DNA of 64,000 nucleotides from an uncultured Paenibacillaceae bacterium (GCA_913056365.1 CAJXLT010000013.1:1-64000); one strand, 5' to 3'. Numbered from the stretch's first letter, positions 11,446 through 21,591 are shown. Notes: generated from the letters alone by a model not told the origin. Numbers and translations: made by a program.

Positions 11446-11514
11446 TTTTCATTGTAGGAACATTTATGGTATAGTTGAAACTGGTATTTAAAGAGAGCGT
11501 TTGTTAGGAGGAAT

Positions 11515-12288
11515 ATGGTTTTGTCGCGGACAATACAATCGCGGAAATTTGCCGTAGTTGGACTTCTATTACTGCTTGTAGGCATACTAACTGGTTGCAT
11601 GCCGCCGGATGAGCACGGGACAAGCACGGAAGATTTGTTGAATGAAGGTTTCTGGTCCCATTACTTTGTGTATCCATTATCTTGGTCGCTCGACTTCTTC
11701 GCTGAAACTCTGTGGGGAGAATACGGTCTTGCGATATTGGTGCTCACCATTATTATTAGAATGTTAGTGCTGCCGTTGACGTTGAAGCAGTATCGGAGCT
11801 CGAAGGCTATGCAGGCGCTCCAACCGGATATTCAGAAATTAAGAGACAAACATAAAGACAATCCGCAGAAGATGCAGGAAGAAACGATGAAGCTATTCCA
11901 GAAGAACGGCGTGAATCCGCTGGCTGGCTGCTTCCCGATTCTAGTACAGATGCCTATCTTGATTGCCCTGTACAATGCGATCTATTGGAATGCGGACATT
12001 CGTACCCATACATTCTTGATCTGGGAGCTAGGGGAGAAGGATCCATATTATATTCTTCCCATTATTGCTGCATTGACGACATTCATTCAACAGAAGATGA
12101 TGATGAAGCAGACACCTGCTCAAATGAAAGCTTTGCTATACATCTTCCCTGTACTGATATTTGTTATGTCCATGCAATTCGCATCAGCACTGCCGCTGTA
12201 TTGGGTATTTAGTAACCTATTTACAATTGTGCAGACCTACTTTATTTATGGAAGATCCTCAGACCCTAAGGGAGGCCTTTCTAAATGA
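11515..12288 (+). CDS. yidC: Membrane protein insertase YidC (SpoIIIJ type)
   Basis: YidC/Oxa1 family insertase that places membrane proteins alone or with SecYEG; in Bacillus the origin-linked copy is SpoIIIJ, needed for late sporulation. The 257-residue protein has a lipoprotein signal (hydrophobic stretch, then LTGC, so a lipid-modified Cys at about residue 28), about five membrane segments, and the family motifs LPLTLKQYRSSKAMQ and GCFPILVQMPILIALYNAI. AGGAGG is only 3 bases from the ATG, so the TTG at 11521 (9 bases away) is an alternative start. The 3' end overlaps jag by four bases. Confidence 0.96.
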   Translation: MVLSRTIQSRKFAVVGLLLLLVGILTGCMPPDEHGTSTEDLLNEGFWSHYFVYPLSWSLDFFAETLWGEYGLAILVLTIIIRMLVLPLTLKQYRSSKAMQALQPDIQKLRDKHKDNPQKMQEETMKLFQKNGVNPLAGCFPILVQMPILIALYNAIYWNADIRTHTFLIWELGEKDPYYILPIIAALTTFIQQKMMMKQTPAQMKALLYIFPVLIFVMSMQFASALPLYWVFSNLFTIVQTYFIYGRSSDPKGGLSK

Positions 12289-12902
12289 AAAAGGTGACGG
12301 TTACCGGCAAATCGATCGAGGAAGCCGTACAATCGGGGTTAGATCAGCTGGAAGCAACAACGGACCAAGTGAAGATCGTCGTATTGGAGCAACCTGCCAA
12401 AGCATTATTTGGTTTCATTGGGGGCAAAGATGCGAAGGTTGAGATTGAGCTGCTGCCCGATCCGATCACAGAAGCAATGGAATTCCTGAAGGAAGTTACT
12501 GCAACGATGCAGCTGCAGGTTGACATTGCGCGCGAGGATGGCGATCAAGCGGTAAAACTGAATATTAGCGGCCAAGATCTAGGGTTAATTATAGGCAGAA
12601 GAGGGCAAACTCTGGATGCGCTGCAATACTTGGTGAATATCGTGGCGAATCGTGCTTCTGATACCCATGTGAAGGTGGTATTGGATGCGGAGAATTTCCG
12701 AGAACGAAGAGAGCAGACGTTGATTCAACTAGCGAACCGATTGGCGAACCGTGTATCGAAGACGAAGAAAGATGTTACGCTGGAGCCAATGTCACCGCAT
12801 GAACGGAAAGTCATTCACTCGGAATTGCAGAACAATCCGATGGTGGATACTTATAGCAAAGGCGATGAACCTAATCGCCGTGTTGTCATTACGTTGAAAT
12901 AA
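12285..12902 (+). CDS. jag: RNA-binding protein Jag (KhpB/EloR)
   Basis: A 205-residue protein with three domains: Jag_N (about 1-52: KKVTVTGKSIEEAVQSGL), a type II KH domain with the GxxG-type motif LIIGRRGQTLDALQYL (about 98-115), and a C-terminal R3H domain (ERKVIHSEL region). Jag/KhpB binds RNA and in other Firmicutes affects cell elongation. Its ATG overlaps the yidC stop, implying coupling. Confidence 0.95.
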   Translation: MKKVTVTGKSIEEAVQSGLDQLEATTDQVKIVVLEQPAKALFGFIGGKDAKVEIELLPDPITEAMEFLKEVTATMQLQVDIAREDGDQAVKLNISGQDLGLIIGRRGQTLDALQYLVNIVANRASDTHVKVVLDAENFRERREQTLIQLANRLANRVSKTKKDVTLEPMSPHERKVIHSELQNNPMVDTYSKGDEPNRRVVITLK

Positions 12903-12913
12903 TAGAGATACCA

Positions 12914-12957
12914 AGCAATGACTGCAGATTTTTTTGCCACGGTCATTGCTTTTTTTG
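12914..12957 (+). terminator. Terminator after jag
   Basis: AGCAATGAC (12914-12922) pairs with GTCATTGCT (12942-12950), followed by TTTTTT. It ends the rnpA-yidC-jag unit before mnmE. Confidence 0.75.
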
Positions 12958-12994
12958 GCAATATACGACAGAAGGTTCTCGAGGGTGATGATCG

Positions 12995-14371
12995 ATGATT
13001 GAGGATACAATAGCTGCAATAGCAACAGCTGTAGGAGAAGGAAGCATCGCTGTCATTCGCATAAGCGGTCCAGAGGCCTTGCAGATCGCTGACCGAATAT
13101 ATACAGGTAAGGATTCCTTAGCGTCACAGCCTACACATACGATCCATTATGGCAAGGTGAGAGACCCGCAGTCTGGTGAAACAGTAGATGAGGTGCTCGT
13201 ATCTGTCATGCGCGCACCTCGATCGTTCACGATGGAGGATGTTGTGGAAATAAGCTGTCACGGCGGGATCGTGCCTGTAAGGCGTACGTTAGATTTACTG
13301 CTCGATGCAGGAGCTAGAATGGCGGAGCCTGGTGAATTTACGAAGCGTGCATTCTTGAACGGTCGAATTGATCTGGCTCAAGCGGAAGCTGTTATTGATC
13401 TTATACGTTCGCGATCTGACCGAGCATTCTCCATTGCGATGAAGCAAGCGGAAGGTTCGTTATCAGAACGAATCCGGATGTTGCGACACGATCTCGTTGA
13501 ACTGATGGCGCATATTGAAGTGAATATCGATTACCCTGAGCATGATGTAGAGGAAATGACGAATACGTTCATCAAAGATAAGACGTTGTCTGCTATTGAC
13601 GTGATAGAGGGATTATTACGTACAGCAAAGCAGGGGAAGGTCATGCGTGAGGGTATTATTACGGCTATCGTCGGCAAGCCGAATGTAGGGAAGTCTTCCT
13701 TGTTGAATGAGCTGGCTCAGGAAGAACGTGCAATCGTAACAGATATTCCTGGAACGACACGGGATGTTATTGAAGAATTCGTAACGGTGAACGGGATACC
13801 GCTTAAGCTGTTGGATACAGCTGGCATCCGTGAGACCGCAGATGTAGTGGAGCGTATCGGTGTAGAGCGTTCGAGAGGCGCAATCGCAGATGCGGATTTG
13901 ATACTCATGGTTGTGAATAGCAACGAGCCGCTGACAGATGAGGAGAGAGCATTGATTGTCCAGCTTCAGGGCAAGCCGATGCTGTTGCTACTCAATAAGT
14001 CTGATTTGCCAGCGGGTGTTGATAAGAAGTGGTTATCTGAGCATATCGAGCAAGAGCGGATGATTGAGATGTCGATGAAGGAACATCGGGGGATTGACCA
14101 ACTCGGGGAGGCAATCGCGAAGATGTTCTTCAGCGGCGAAGTAGAAACAGCTGACCCGACTTATGTATCCAATTCACGACACATTCATTTGTTGAATCAA
14201 GCGCAGCACTCTTTGCAGGAAGCACTGCAAGCGACGGAGCAGTGGATGCCGATCGATATGATTCAGATCGATATTCGCACGTCTTGGGAGAAGCTAGGGG
14301 AGATCGTCGGTGATGCAGTAGGTGAATCGTTGCTGGATCAGATTTTTTCACAGTTTTGCTTGGGCAAATAA
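12995..14371 (+). CDS. mnmE: tRNA modification GTPase MnmE (TrmE)
   Basis: With MnmG it installs the aminomethyl or carboxymethylaminomethyl group on U34 of certain tRNAs. The 458-residue protein has the N-terminal tetrahydrofolate-binding domain (about 1-120), the helical domain, a G domain with Walker A GKPNVGKS (227-234), DTAG (G3) and NKSD (G4), and the C-terminal FCLGK with the catalytic cysteine. Paired with mnmG 27 bases downstream. RBS GAGGGTGATG. Confidence 0.97.
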   Translation: MIEDTIAAIATAVGEGSIAVIRISGPEALQIADRIYTGKDSLASQPTHTIHYGKVRDPQSGETVDEVLVSVMRAPRSFTMEDVVEISCHGGIVPVRRTLDLLLDAGARMAEPGEFTKRAFLNGRIDLAQAEAVIDLIRSRSDRAFSIAMKQAEGSLSERIRMLRHDLVELMAHIEVNIDYPEHDVEEMTNTFIKDKTLSAIDVIEGLLRTAKQGKVMREGIITAIVGKPNVGKSSLLNELAQEERAIVTDIPGTTRDVIEEFVTVNGIPLKLLDTAGIRETADVVERIGVERSRGAIADADLILMVVNSNEPLTDEERALIVQLQGKPMLLLLNKSDLPAGVDKKWLSEHIEQERMIEMSMKEHRGIDQLGEAIAKMFFSGEVETADPTYVSNSRHIHLLNQAQHSLQEALQATEQWMPIDMIQIDIRTSWEKLGEIVGDAVGESLLDQIFSQFCLGK

Positions 14372-14398
14372 GAATAAATTATGGAAACGAGGTGACTG

Positions 14399-16300
14399 AT
14401 GATGGGCTATCATGCAGGGGACTATGATGTTATTGTGATTGGTGCTGGTCATGCCGGCTGTGAGTCTGCTCTCGCTGCAGCAAGGATGGGCTGTGAGACA
14501 TTATTAATCACGATTAATTTGGATATGGTTGCATTCATGCCTTGTAATCCTTCGATTGGCGGTCCTGCTAAGGGGCACGTTGTTCGTGAAATCGATGCGC
14601 TGGGCGGAGAGATGGGCCGCAATATAGACAGAACCTTCATTCAGATGAGGATGTTGAACACGGGCAAGGGTCCTGCTGTACACGCACTGCGTGCGCAAGC
14701 AGATAAGTTCTTGTATCAGCATACGATGAAGGAAACGATCGAGCTGCAGGATAACCTTGAGCTGCGGCAAGGGATGGTAGAGCAGTTAATTGTTGAGAAC
14801 GGGGAATGTAAGGGAGTCATTACGAAAACAGGTGCAGAGTACCATGCGAAGACGGTCGTGCTGACGACAGGTACTTATTTGCGCGGTAAGGTTATAATGG
14901 GTGAACTGATGTATGAGAGCGGACCGAACAATCAACAGCCTTCTATTAAGCTTTCGGATAACCTGCGTGAGCTCGGCTTCGATCTCGTTCGCTTCAAGAC
15001 CGGCACACCGCCGCGTGTATTGCGAGAATCAATCGATTTCTCGAAGACGGAAATCCAGCCTGGGGACGAGAAGCCTCGGTATTTCTCCTATGAATCAACG
15101 GCGGATACAGCTGCACAGGAAGAGCAATTGCCGTGCTGGCTTACTTATACAACGTCAAATACGCACCAGATTATTAACGATAATTTACATCGCGCACCTA
15201 TGTTTTCCGGACAGATTGAAGGAACGGGACCGCGTTATTGTCCATCTATCGAAGATAAGATTGTTCGGTTCCATGACAAGCCGAAGCATCAGATCTTCTT
15301 GGAGCCGGAAGGACGTCATACATCAGAGTATTATGTACAAGGTCTTTCGACAAGTATGCCGGAGGATGTACAGTTGAGTATGCTGCGATCTATATCTGGT
15401 CTTGAGAATGTGCGTATGATGCGGACCGGGTATGCCATTGAATATGATGCGGTAGTACCTACACAGCTTTGGCCTACGCTTGAGACGAAGCTTGTGCCGA
15501 ATTTATTCACAGCTGGCCAGATTAACGGCACTTCTGGTTATGAAGAGGCTGCTGGTCAGGGGATCGTAGCTGGCATCAATGCAGCAAGGAAAGTTCAAGG
15601 GAAGGAATCGGTCGTCATTGATCGATCCCAAGGCTATATTGGTGTACTTATTGATGATTTGGTAACGAAAGGTACGAACGAGCCTTACCGACTACTAACA
15701 TCACGTGCAGAGTATCGGCTGTTGCTGCGCAATGATAATGCTGATCTTCGACTTACACCGATTGGTTATGAGATTGGTCTAATTCAGGAAGAGAGGCACG
15801 AACGGTTCTTAGCGAAGAAAGAAGCGATTGCCAACGAACTAGCGCGTCTTGCTTCTGTGAAGATTCGACCAGATGAAGACGTACAGCAGTTGCTAGCTGA
15901 AGCAGGTACAGCACCGTTACAGAACAGTGTCGATGCCGTTACTTTGCTGCGCAGACCAGAGATCACATATAGTCAGCTGGATGTGTTATGTCCGCCAGAT
16001 GATGATATTGCTGCCGACGTGAAGGAGCAGGTGGAAATACAGGTTAAGTATTCCGGTTATATCGAGAAGCAGCTGTTGCAGGTAGAACGTCTGAAGAGGA
16101 TGGAGAGCAAGCGGATACCTGACGACATCGATTATTATGCTGTTCATGGTATAGCTAGCGAAGCGAAGCAGAAGCTGGCCGAGATTCGACCGCTGTCAGT
16201 GGGCCAGGCTTCCCGTATATCCGGTGTAACGCCAGCAGACATTTCCATTCTGCTTGTGTATTTGGAGCATTATAATCAAGTTGTGGCGAGTCGTTCATGA
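14399..16300 (+). CDS. mnmG: tRNA uridine-5-carboxymethylaminomethyl(34) synthesis enzyme MnmG (GidA)
   Basis: FAD-dependent partner of MnmE. The 633-residue protein has the Rossmann FAD motif [12 protein letters not shown] near the N-terminus, the family motif [12 protein letters not shown], and the C-terminal helical domain that binds MnmE ([10 protein letters not shown] ... [17 protein letters not shown]). GAGGTGA precedes two adjacent ATG codons; either could be used. The 3' end overlaps rsmG by four bases (ATGA). Confidence 0.97.
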   Translation: MMGYHAGDYDVIVIGAGHAGCESALAAARMGCETLLITINLDMVAFMPCNPSIGGPAKGHVVREIDALGGEMGRNIDRTFIQMRMLNTGKGPAVHALRAQADKFLYQHTMKETIELQDNLELRQGMVEQLIVENGECKGVITKTGAEYHAKTVVLTTGTYLRGKVIMGELMYESGPNNQQPSIKLSDNLRELGFDLVRFKTGTPPRVLRESIDFSKTEIQPGDEKPRYFSYESTADTAAQEEQLPCWLTYTTSNTHQIINDNLHRAPMFSGQIEGTGPRYCPSIEDKIVRFHDKPKHQIFLEPEGRHTSEYYVQGLSTSMPEDVQLSMLRSISGLENVRMMRTGYAIEYDAVVPTQLWPTLETKLVPNLFTAGQINGTSGYEEAAGQGIVAGINAARKVQGKESVVIDRSQGYIGVLIDDLVTKGTNEPYRLLTSRAEYRLLLRNDNADLRLTPIGYEIGLIQEERHERFLAKKEAIANELARLASVKIRPDEDVQQLLAEAGTAPLQNSVDAVTLLRRPEITYSQLDVLCPPDDDIAADVKEQVEIQVKYSGYIEKQLLQVERLKRMESKRIPDDIDYYAVHGIASEAKQKLAEIRPLSVGQASRISGVTPADISILLVYLEHYNQVVASRS

Positions 16301-17031
16301 GTACAGATATCATCCAAGAACAGTTCGTTCATTCACTGTCAGACCGATCGTTACAATTGAATGATACACAGCTTCAACAGTTCGAGCTCTACTATCAATT
16401 ATTGGTAGAATGGAACGGGAAGATGAATTTGACCGCGATAACAGAGCGGGAGCAAGTGTATGACAAGCACTTCTATGATTCATTGTCGCTTTGCTTCTAC
16501 ATGAATGTGCAGCAAGTGCGAACATTAGCTGATATCGGATCTGGTGCAGGCTTTCCAGCTATACCGTTGAAGATTGCATTCCCGCATCTGAATATCACCA
16601 TTGTAGATTCGTTGAATAAGCGTATTCATTTTTTGAATCATGTGGCATCAGAACTAGGACTACAAGACGTCCATACGGTTCATGCGCGAGCAGAGGATGC
16701 AGCACGTATTCCAAGCTTGCGCGACAGCTTTGACTTAGTTACAGCACGAGCTGTAGCGAGATTGGTTGTATTGAATGAATTGTGTCTGCCATTCGTGAAG
16801 CCCGGAGGGACATTCGCGGCGATGAAGGCATCGGATGCGAAGGAAGAGTTGGATGAGGCTGATTATAGCTTTGGTGTGCTGCGTGCGAAAGTTTTCCAGA
16901 TTGAATCTTTTCAGTTGACACGAGAGCAAGCAACACGTACGATCATTCTTGCGAGGAAAATCGCCTCTACTTCGAAGAAGTACCCAAGAAAAGCGGGAAC
17001 ACCTGCTAAATCACCTTTGCTTCGTTCTTAA
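16297..17031 (+). CDS. rsmG: 16S rRNA (guanine527-N7)-methyltransferase RsmG (GidB)
   Basis: SAM-dependent methyltransferase acting on G527 in the 530 loop of 16S rRNA. The 244-residue protein carries the SAM-binding motif [17 protein letters not shown] (about 77-93) and the family sequence [20 protein letters not shown]. It is translationally coupled to mnmG. The last about 20 residues are basic and less conserved. Loss of function is known to give low-level streptomycin resistance in other bacteria; here the frame is intact. Confidence 0.96.
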   Translation: MSTDIIQEQFVHSLSDRSLQLNDTQLQQFELYYQLLVEWNGKMNLTAITEREQVYDKHFYDSLSLCFYMNVQQVRTLADIGSGAGFPAIPLKIAFPHLNITIVDSLNKRIHFLNHVASELGLQDVHTVHARAEDAARIPSLRDSFDLVTARAVARLVVLNELCLPFVKPGGTFAAMKASDAKEELDEADYSFGVLRAKVFQIESFQLTREQATRTIILARKIASTSKKYPRKAGTPAKSPLLRS

Positions 17032-17040
17032 TCGATCAGT

Positions 17041-17056
17041 TGTTTCACGTGGAACA
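17041..17056. promoter_or_regulatory. parS: parS site between rsmG and noc
   Basis: The 16-mer TGTTTCACGTGGAACA is a near-perfect palindrome and matches the ParB/Spo0J binding consensus (TGTTNCACGTGNAACA). It is about 1.2 kb upstream of soj. ParB would load here as a CTP-dependent sliding clamp for origin segregation and SMC recruitment. Confidence 0.93.
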
Positions 17057-17163
17057 TGGATCGCTTTTTATAATCGTCACAAAAAAGTTTCCCTCATAGT
17101 AGAAGGAATAGACATGTTTTTGGAGAATTGTAAGAGAACAATCTTATAGGTGGTTAATAGCCC

Positions 17164-17982
17164 ATGAAAGAACACATTTCAAAAATATTTGGTTTTACAG
17201 ATAAGCCAACACAAGATGAAGTGAGGCAACTGCCTTTATCTGAGATCGTACCGAGCCCATATCAGCCTAGAACTATCTTCGACGATGATCGTATAGAGGA
17301 ACTGTGCCAGACAATTCGCACACACGGTGTAATCCAACCGATCGTAGTGCGTATTCGTGATGAACGTTATGAGATTATTGCAGGTGAACGACGATACCGC
17401 GCTGTGAAGAAGCTTGAGCTACCAACGATCCCGGCGATCATTAGAGAGTTTAACGACTCCCAAGCAGCTTCTATCGCACTGATTGAGAACCTGCAACGCG
17501 AAGGTCTTACTTCCATTGAAGAGGCGAACGCTTACCAGCAACTTATAGAATTGCATCAACTGACACAGGAAAGTCTCGCGCAGCGATTAGGGAAGAGTCA
17601 ATCCACGATCGCGAATAAGCTGCGTTTGCTTCAACTCTCACAACCTATCAAGGATGCACTGCTTGATCGCAAAATATCAGAACGGCACGCAAGAGCTTTA
17701 CTAGGCTTAGAGAGTGAAGAGCTGCAAGTGAAGGTGCTCAAGGAGATACTCGATAAGGAACTGAATGTGAAGCAAACTGAAACACGCGTTCAATTGTATA
17801 AGGAAGTGCATAAACCAAAACGAAGCAAGCGTTACTCCTTCTCTAAGGATGTTCGTCTTGCCGTCAATACGATCCGTCAGTCTGTTGATATGGTTATGAG
17901 TTCCGGCTTATCTATACAAACAGATGAGAACGATCTAGATGATCATTATGAAATTGTCATCAGAATCCCCAAGCAAAAATAA
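17164..17982 (+). CDS. noc: Nucleoid occlusion protein Noc
   Basis: A ParB-like CTPase that binds specific sites and keeps the Z-ring off the nucleoid. The 272-residue protein has the ParB N-terminal fold with GERRYRAV (CTP-binding box II), the [23 protein letters not shown] and a C-terminal dimerisation region. Noc rather than ParB is indicated by position between rsmG and soj and by the N-terminus [11 protein letters not shown], which suits the membrane-targeting amphipathic helix known for Noc. It shares many residues with ParB at 18954, consistent with paralogy. Confidence 0.93.
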   Translation: MKEHISKIFGFTDKPTQDEVRQLPLSEIVPSPYQPRTIFDDDRIEELCQTIRTHGVIQPIVVRIRDERYEIIAGERRYRAVKKLELPTIPAIIREFNDSQAASIALIENLQREGLTSIEEANAYQQLIELHQLTQESLAQRLGKSQSTIANKLRLLQLSQPIKDALLDRKISERHARALLGLESEELQVKVLKEILDKELNVKQTETRVQLYKEVHKPKRSKRYSFSKDVRLAVNTIRQSVDMVMSSGLSIQTDENDLDDHYEIVIRIPKQK

Positions 17983-18007
17983 GTAGGATGCAGTAAGGCC
18001 ACATTCT

Positions 18008-18034
18008 TTTCCGGCGTATGCCGAATTTTTTTTT
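18008..18034 (+). terminator. Terminator after noc
   Basis: A short stem, CGGC pairing with GCCG around GTAT (18012-18023) and extended by flanking TT/AA, is followed by nine or more T. It separates noc from soj. Confidence 0.65.
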
Positions 18035-18199
18035 GGGGTTGAATAGAAGAGTGGGAGTGGCAAGGGTGATAAGATCATGAAACTACAGTTCACTATTACG
18101 GCAACTATACGCTGTGTATTGTAGTAGGATTATCCTCCGAAGTAGACTTATCACTTAGCGTGAATTACGAAATTTGAATGTTATTGGGGTGAGAAGCAG

Positions 18200-18973
18200 A
18201 TGTGCAAGATCATAGCGGTCGCGAATCAAAAAGGTGGTGTTGGCAAGACGACAACATCAGTCAATCTGGGCGCCTCGCTTGCTTCACAAGGCAAGAAGGT
18301 TCTGCTGATCGATATTGATCCGCAAGGTAATACGACTAGTGGGATTGGTATTAACAAAGCAGATGTGATGTATTGTATCTATGATGTGCTGATTAATGAC
18401 GTACACCCGAAGGATGCTACAGCCGATACCATAATACCGAATCTGAATATTATTCCTGCAACGATTCAGCTAGCGGGAGCGGAGATCGAACTCGTACCGA
18501 CCATTTCAAGAGAAGTGCGTTTGAAAAAGTCCTTGGCGCTTGTCCGTCATCTGTACGATTATATACTAATAGATTGCCCGCCTTCACTGGGCATTCTTAC
18601 AGTTAATTCATTGACTGCAGCTGATTCCGTATTAATTCCTATTCAATGTGAATATTATGCGCTTGAAGGATTGAGTCAATTGTTGAATACGATTCGACTT
18701 GTCCAGAAGCACTTGAATACAAGCTTGCAAATCGAGGGCGTTCTGCTTACGATGTTCGATGCAAGAACGAATCTGGGCATACAAGTCATCGAAGAAGTGA
18801 AGAAATATTTTCAACAGAAGGTCTATGACACAGTTATTCCTAGAAATGTCCGATTGAGTGAAGCACCGAGCCATGGTGAATCGATCATTACGTATGACCC
18901 CCGGTCGAAGGGCGCAGAGGTGTATATGGAACTGGCAAAGGAAGTGATCGAGAGTGAACAGGCGATTGGGTAG
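18200..18973 (+). CDS. parA: Chromosome partitioning ATPase ParA (Soj)
   Basis: Deviant Walker-type ATPase that dimerises on DNA with ATP and works with ParB in origin positioning and control of DnaA. The 257-residue protein has the deviant Walker A KGGVGKTT (11-18), DIDPQGN and DCPPSLG motifs. The start has GGGGTGAG upstream. Its 3' end overlaps the parB start by 20 bases, so the two are co-translated. Confidence 0.97.
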   Translation: MCKIIAVANQKGGVGKTTTSVNLGASLASQGKKVLLIDIDPQGNTTSGIGINKADVMYCIYDVLINDVHPKDATADTIIPNLNIIPATIQLAGAEIELVPTISREVRLKKSLALVRHLYDYILIDCPPSLGILTVNSLTAADSVLIPIQCEYYALEGLSQLLNTIRLVQKHLNTSLQIEGVLLTMFDARTNLGIQVIEEVKKYFQQKVYDTVIPRNVRLSEAPSHGESIITYDPRSKGAEVYMELAKEVIESEQAIG

Positions 18974-19805
18974 AGGGTTGGATGCTTTAATTCCATCGTT
19001 GAATGTTTCAGAGGAGGACAAGGTTGTTGAGATTCCTGTTAAGGAACTGCGAGCGAATCCTTACCAACCAAGGAAAACCTTCGATGAAAATAGTATTCGA
19101 GAGCTTTCAGAATCGATTCAAGAGCATGGTGTCATTCAACCGATTATTGTCAGGAATGTACTAAGAGGATACGAAATCATTGCCGGTGAACGGCGTTGGC
19201 GGGCAAGTCAGGCGTGCGGCAAGGATACGATTCCTGCTGTCGTTCGCAAGTTTACTGACCAGCAAGTTATGGAAATCGCGTTGATTGAGAACTTACAACG
19301 TGAAGATCTCAATGCTATTGAGATTGCAGTTGCTTATCAGGCTTTGATTGACCAGTTCTCCTTAACGCAGGAAGAATTGTCTGCGAAGGTAGGGAAATCA
19401 CGTTCGCATATCGCGAATTTCTTGCGACTGCTACAGCTTCCAGCAGAAATTAAAGAACATGTTTCACGTGGAACAATGTCAATGGGACATGCCAGAGCAA
19501 TTGCAGGAGTTCGTGATGATCTGCAGAAAGTGAAGCTCACAAGAATTGTCGTTGAAGAAGGCTGGAGTGTTCGAGAGCTGGAGGAAGCAATTCAGCAGCT
19601 TGATCATAAGCCGCAGACAACCAAGAAGCCAAGAGTTAAAAATCGCGATCCGTATATTAATCAAGTCGAAGATAATTTGCAAGAGGTTTTCCAAACTACA
19701 GTAAAGATCAAGCATGGCAAGGATAAAGGGAAGATTGAACTTCTGTATTATTCGAAGGACGATCTGGAAAGGCTGTTGGAGCTTCTGCAGCGTACTGGTG
19801 AATAA
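18954..19805 (+). CDS. parB: Chromosome partitioning protein ParB (Spo0J)
   Basis: parS-binding CTPase clamp. The 283-residue protein starts at a GTG inside soj with the signature MNRRLGRGLDALIP, which carries the ParA-stimulating basic motif. It has the CTP-binding GERRWRAS box, the HTH TQEELSAKVGKSRSHIANFLRLLQL, and a C-terminal Lys-rich dimerisation domain. A parS site lies within its own coding sequence (19460-19475), as in B. subtilis spo0J. Confidence 0.97.
   Translation: MNRRLGRGLDALIPSLNVSEEDKVVEIPVKELRANPYQPRKTFDENSIRELSESIQEHGVIQPIIVRNVLRGYEIIAGERRWRASQACGKDTIPAVVRKFTDQQVMEIALIENLQREDLNAIEIAVAYQALIDQFSLTQEELSAKVGKSRSHIANFLRLLQLPAEIKEHVSRGTMSMGHARAIAGVRDDLQKVKLTRIVVEEGWSVRELEEAIQQLDHKPQTTKKPRVKNRDPYINQVEDNLQEVFQTTVKIKHGKDKGKIELLYYSKDDLERLLELLQRTGE
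19460..19475. promoter_or_regulatory. parS: parS site inside parB
   Basis: The 16-mer TGTTTCACGTGGAACA is identical to the site at 17041-17056. It is read as codons in the ParB HTH region (residues about 170-174, VSRGT). Together the two sites place the ParB loading zone 6.5-9.5 kb from the origin. Confidence 0.93.
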
Positions 19806-19821
19806 GCAGAGAGTGGAATGG

Positions 19822-19889
19822 AAGCATATGCTGTTCAATTGTTGATCATCCCGTATTAGTAGGGGTACAATAGTTGCAGCATATGCTTA
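19822..19889 (+). promoter_or_regulatory. Promoter flanked by two copies of an AGCATATGCT palindrome
   Basis: A -35 TTGATC (19842-19847) and -10 TACAAT (19866-19871), spacer 18, lie between AAGCATATGCTG (19822-19833) and its reverse complement CAGCATATGCTT (19878-19889). The core AGCATATGCT is itself a palindrome. The layout suggests an operator pair for a dimeric repressor, or alternatively a large hairpin. The downstream gene is the class V aminotransferase. Confidence 0.5.
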
Positions 19890-19916
19890 TTTAATGGATA
19901 TAAGGGGGCGTGCTAC

Positions 19917-21065
19917 GTGCAACTGATTTATCTGGACAATGCTGCATCTTCATGGCCGAAGCCGCCGGAGGTTGCCAAAGCAGTGGCACATACGATTGAA
20001 ACATGTGGAGCTAATCCAGGCAGAGGCGCTCATGAGATGGCGGTTGCTGCAAGTCGCGTGTTGTTCGACACTAGAATGAATGTGGCGAAGCTGATAGGGG
20101 CAAGTAATCCGAATGATATTGCGTTCTGCTTGAACACTACAGACGCATTGAATTTAGCAATACGAGGTTATGTTCGACCGGGTGATCATGTCGTATGTAC
20201 TTCTGTTGAACATAATGCAGTTTGGCGCCCGGTGGAATACATGAAGAAACATAACGAAGTGGAAGTCAGCTATGTAGAAGCGAATGAACGGGGAGAGCTG
20301 GATATGGAATCGCTGGAGCAGGCATTCAGACCTGACACCAGATTACTTATCTGCAGCCACAGCTCGAATTTGTTGGGCAGTATCCTTCCATTGCAAGAAT
20401 TGGCGCGTATTGCGCATAAGCATAGTGCGAGAATATTAGTCGATGCTGCGCAAACACTCGGCGTATACCCATTAGATGTTCAAGAGCTGCAACTAGATAT
20501 GGTCGCATTCCCAGGTCACAAGGGTTTGCTCGGTCCTCAGGGCACGGGGGGTATATACATACATCCTGATATTGAATTGGAACCGCTGCGACTAGGAGGT
20601 ACAGGGAGCCGTTCGGAGGAAGCGGATCAGCCCATGATTAGGCCAGATCGATATGAGGCAGGCACATTGAATACGCCTGGTATCGCAGGACTGAACGAGG
20701 GAGTTAAATATGTCTTGAATGAGACAGTTGAAAGCATCCATGCTAGAGAATGGGGCTTAACGCAGAAGCTGATGCAAGCATTCACAGCTATGTCGGGCGT
20801 ACGAGTACTTGGACCAGAAATTGGGGAGCCTCGAACGGGGATTGTCTCGATTACACTAGATGCGATGGATGCGTCAGAAGCAGCATTTGTATTGGATCAA
20901 CACTTTCACATTGCTGTACGGGCAGGGTACCATTGCTCTCCATTGGCACATCGAACAGCAGGAACGATGGGAACTGGCGCGGTAAGAATTAGTGTTGGCT
21001 GCTTTACAACAGAAGAAGATGTACAGGCATGCATAGATGCAGTGGAACAACTATCGCGGAGTTGA
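19917..21065 (+). CDS. Cysteine desulfurase-like class V aminotransferase
   Basis: PLP-dependent, fold-type I enzyme of 382 residues (TIGR01977-like family; EF2568 type). The PLP lysine is K202 in FPGHKGLLGPQG. The PLP-stacking histidine is in SVEHNAVWRP (about 98-101), and a cysteine in the C-terminal loop (GYHCSPLAHR) is in the position used for sulfur transfer by NifS-like enzymes, so it may act as a cysteine desulfurase or selenocysteine lyase. The start is a GTG with AAGGGGGCG. No Isc/Suf partner is adjacent, so the sulfur acceptor is unknown. Confidence 0.85.
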   Translation: MQLIYLDNAASSWPKPPEVAKAVAHTIETCGANPGRGAHEMAVAASRVLFDTRMNVAKLIGASNPNDIAFCLNTTDALNLAIRGYVRPGDHVVCTSVEHNAVWRPVEYMKKHNEVEVSYVEANERGELDMESLEQAFRPDTRLLICSHSSNLLGSILPLQELARIAHKHSARILVDAAQTLGVYPLDVQELQLDMVAFPGHKGLLGPQGTGGIYIHPDIELEPLRLGGTGSRSEEADQPMIRPDRYEAGTLNTPGIAGLNEGVKYVLNETVESIHAREWGLTQKLMQAFTAMSGVRVLGPEIGEPRTGIVSITLDAMDASEAAFVLDQHFHIAVRAGYHCSPLAHRTAGTMGTGAVRISVGCFTTEEDVQACIDAVEQLSRS

Positions 21066-21090
21066 GATTGTGTAAGAGGGAGGAACGGGT

Positions 21091-21591
21091 ATGACGCAAC
21101 AGGATCGATTATTCGGTCTAGAAGATCAGCTCATATGGCTTCTGTTAGGCTCGATTGGCTTAAGTTTGGTTCTATTGCTGCTTGTACTGATACTGTGGAT
21201 TCGAATATCTCGACTAAGAAAACGCTACTTGAGCAGTATGGGAACTGAAGCGTCTGTCAATGTAGAAGAAGTTCTAATTCAATTGCGGAAGCAGTTGGAG
21301 CAATTGGAAGAAGCGAGGGTCGCTCATGTCGAACAATTTCGCAAGCTAGAACAGACACTTGAAGTGATGAAAGGCCGAATCGGGTTTCACCGTTATAATG
21401 CATTTGGCGAAAGCGGCAATGACTTGAGTTTTTCTCTGGCATTACTCGATGCCAACCGTAACGGTGTAGTAATCAGCAGCCTTCACAATCGAGATATGAG
21501 CTATGTGTACGCGAAGCCGATTGTGAAGGGTGACTCCACGTACAAGCTGACACCGGAAGAACGTCAGACGATTGAACAGGCGGACTCTTAG
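21091..21591 (+). CDS. DUF4446 membrane-anchored protein
   Basis: A 166-residue protein with one N-terminal membrane segment (about 14-36, Leu/Val-rich), a heptad-like coiled coil (about 65-95: LIQLRKQLEQLEEARVAHVEQFRKLEQTLE) and a small C-terminal domain with FHRYNAFGESGNDLSFSLALLD and NGVVISSLHNR, characteristic of DUF4446 (B. subtilis YyaB-region type). The function is not known. It is convergent with yyaC; the two genes abut without a gap. Confidence 0.85.
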   Translation: MTQQDRLFGLEDQLIWLLLGSIGLSLVLLLLVLILWIRISRLRKRYLSSMGTEASVNVEEVLIQLRKQLEQLEEARVAHVEQFRKLEQTLEVMKGRIGFHRYNAFGESGNDLSFSLALLDANRNGVVISSLHNRDMSYVYAKPIVKGDSTYKLTPEERQTIEQADS

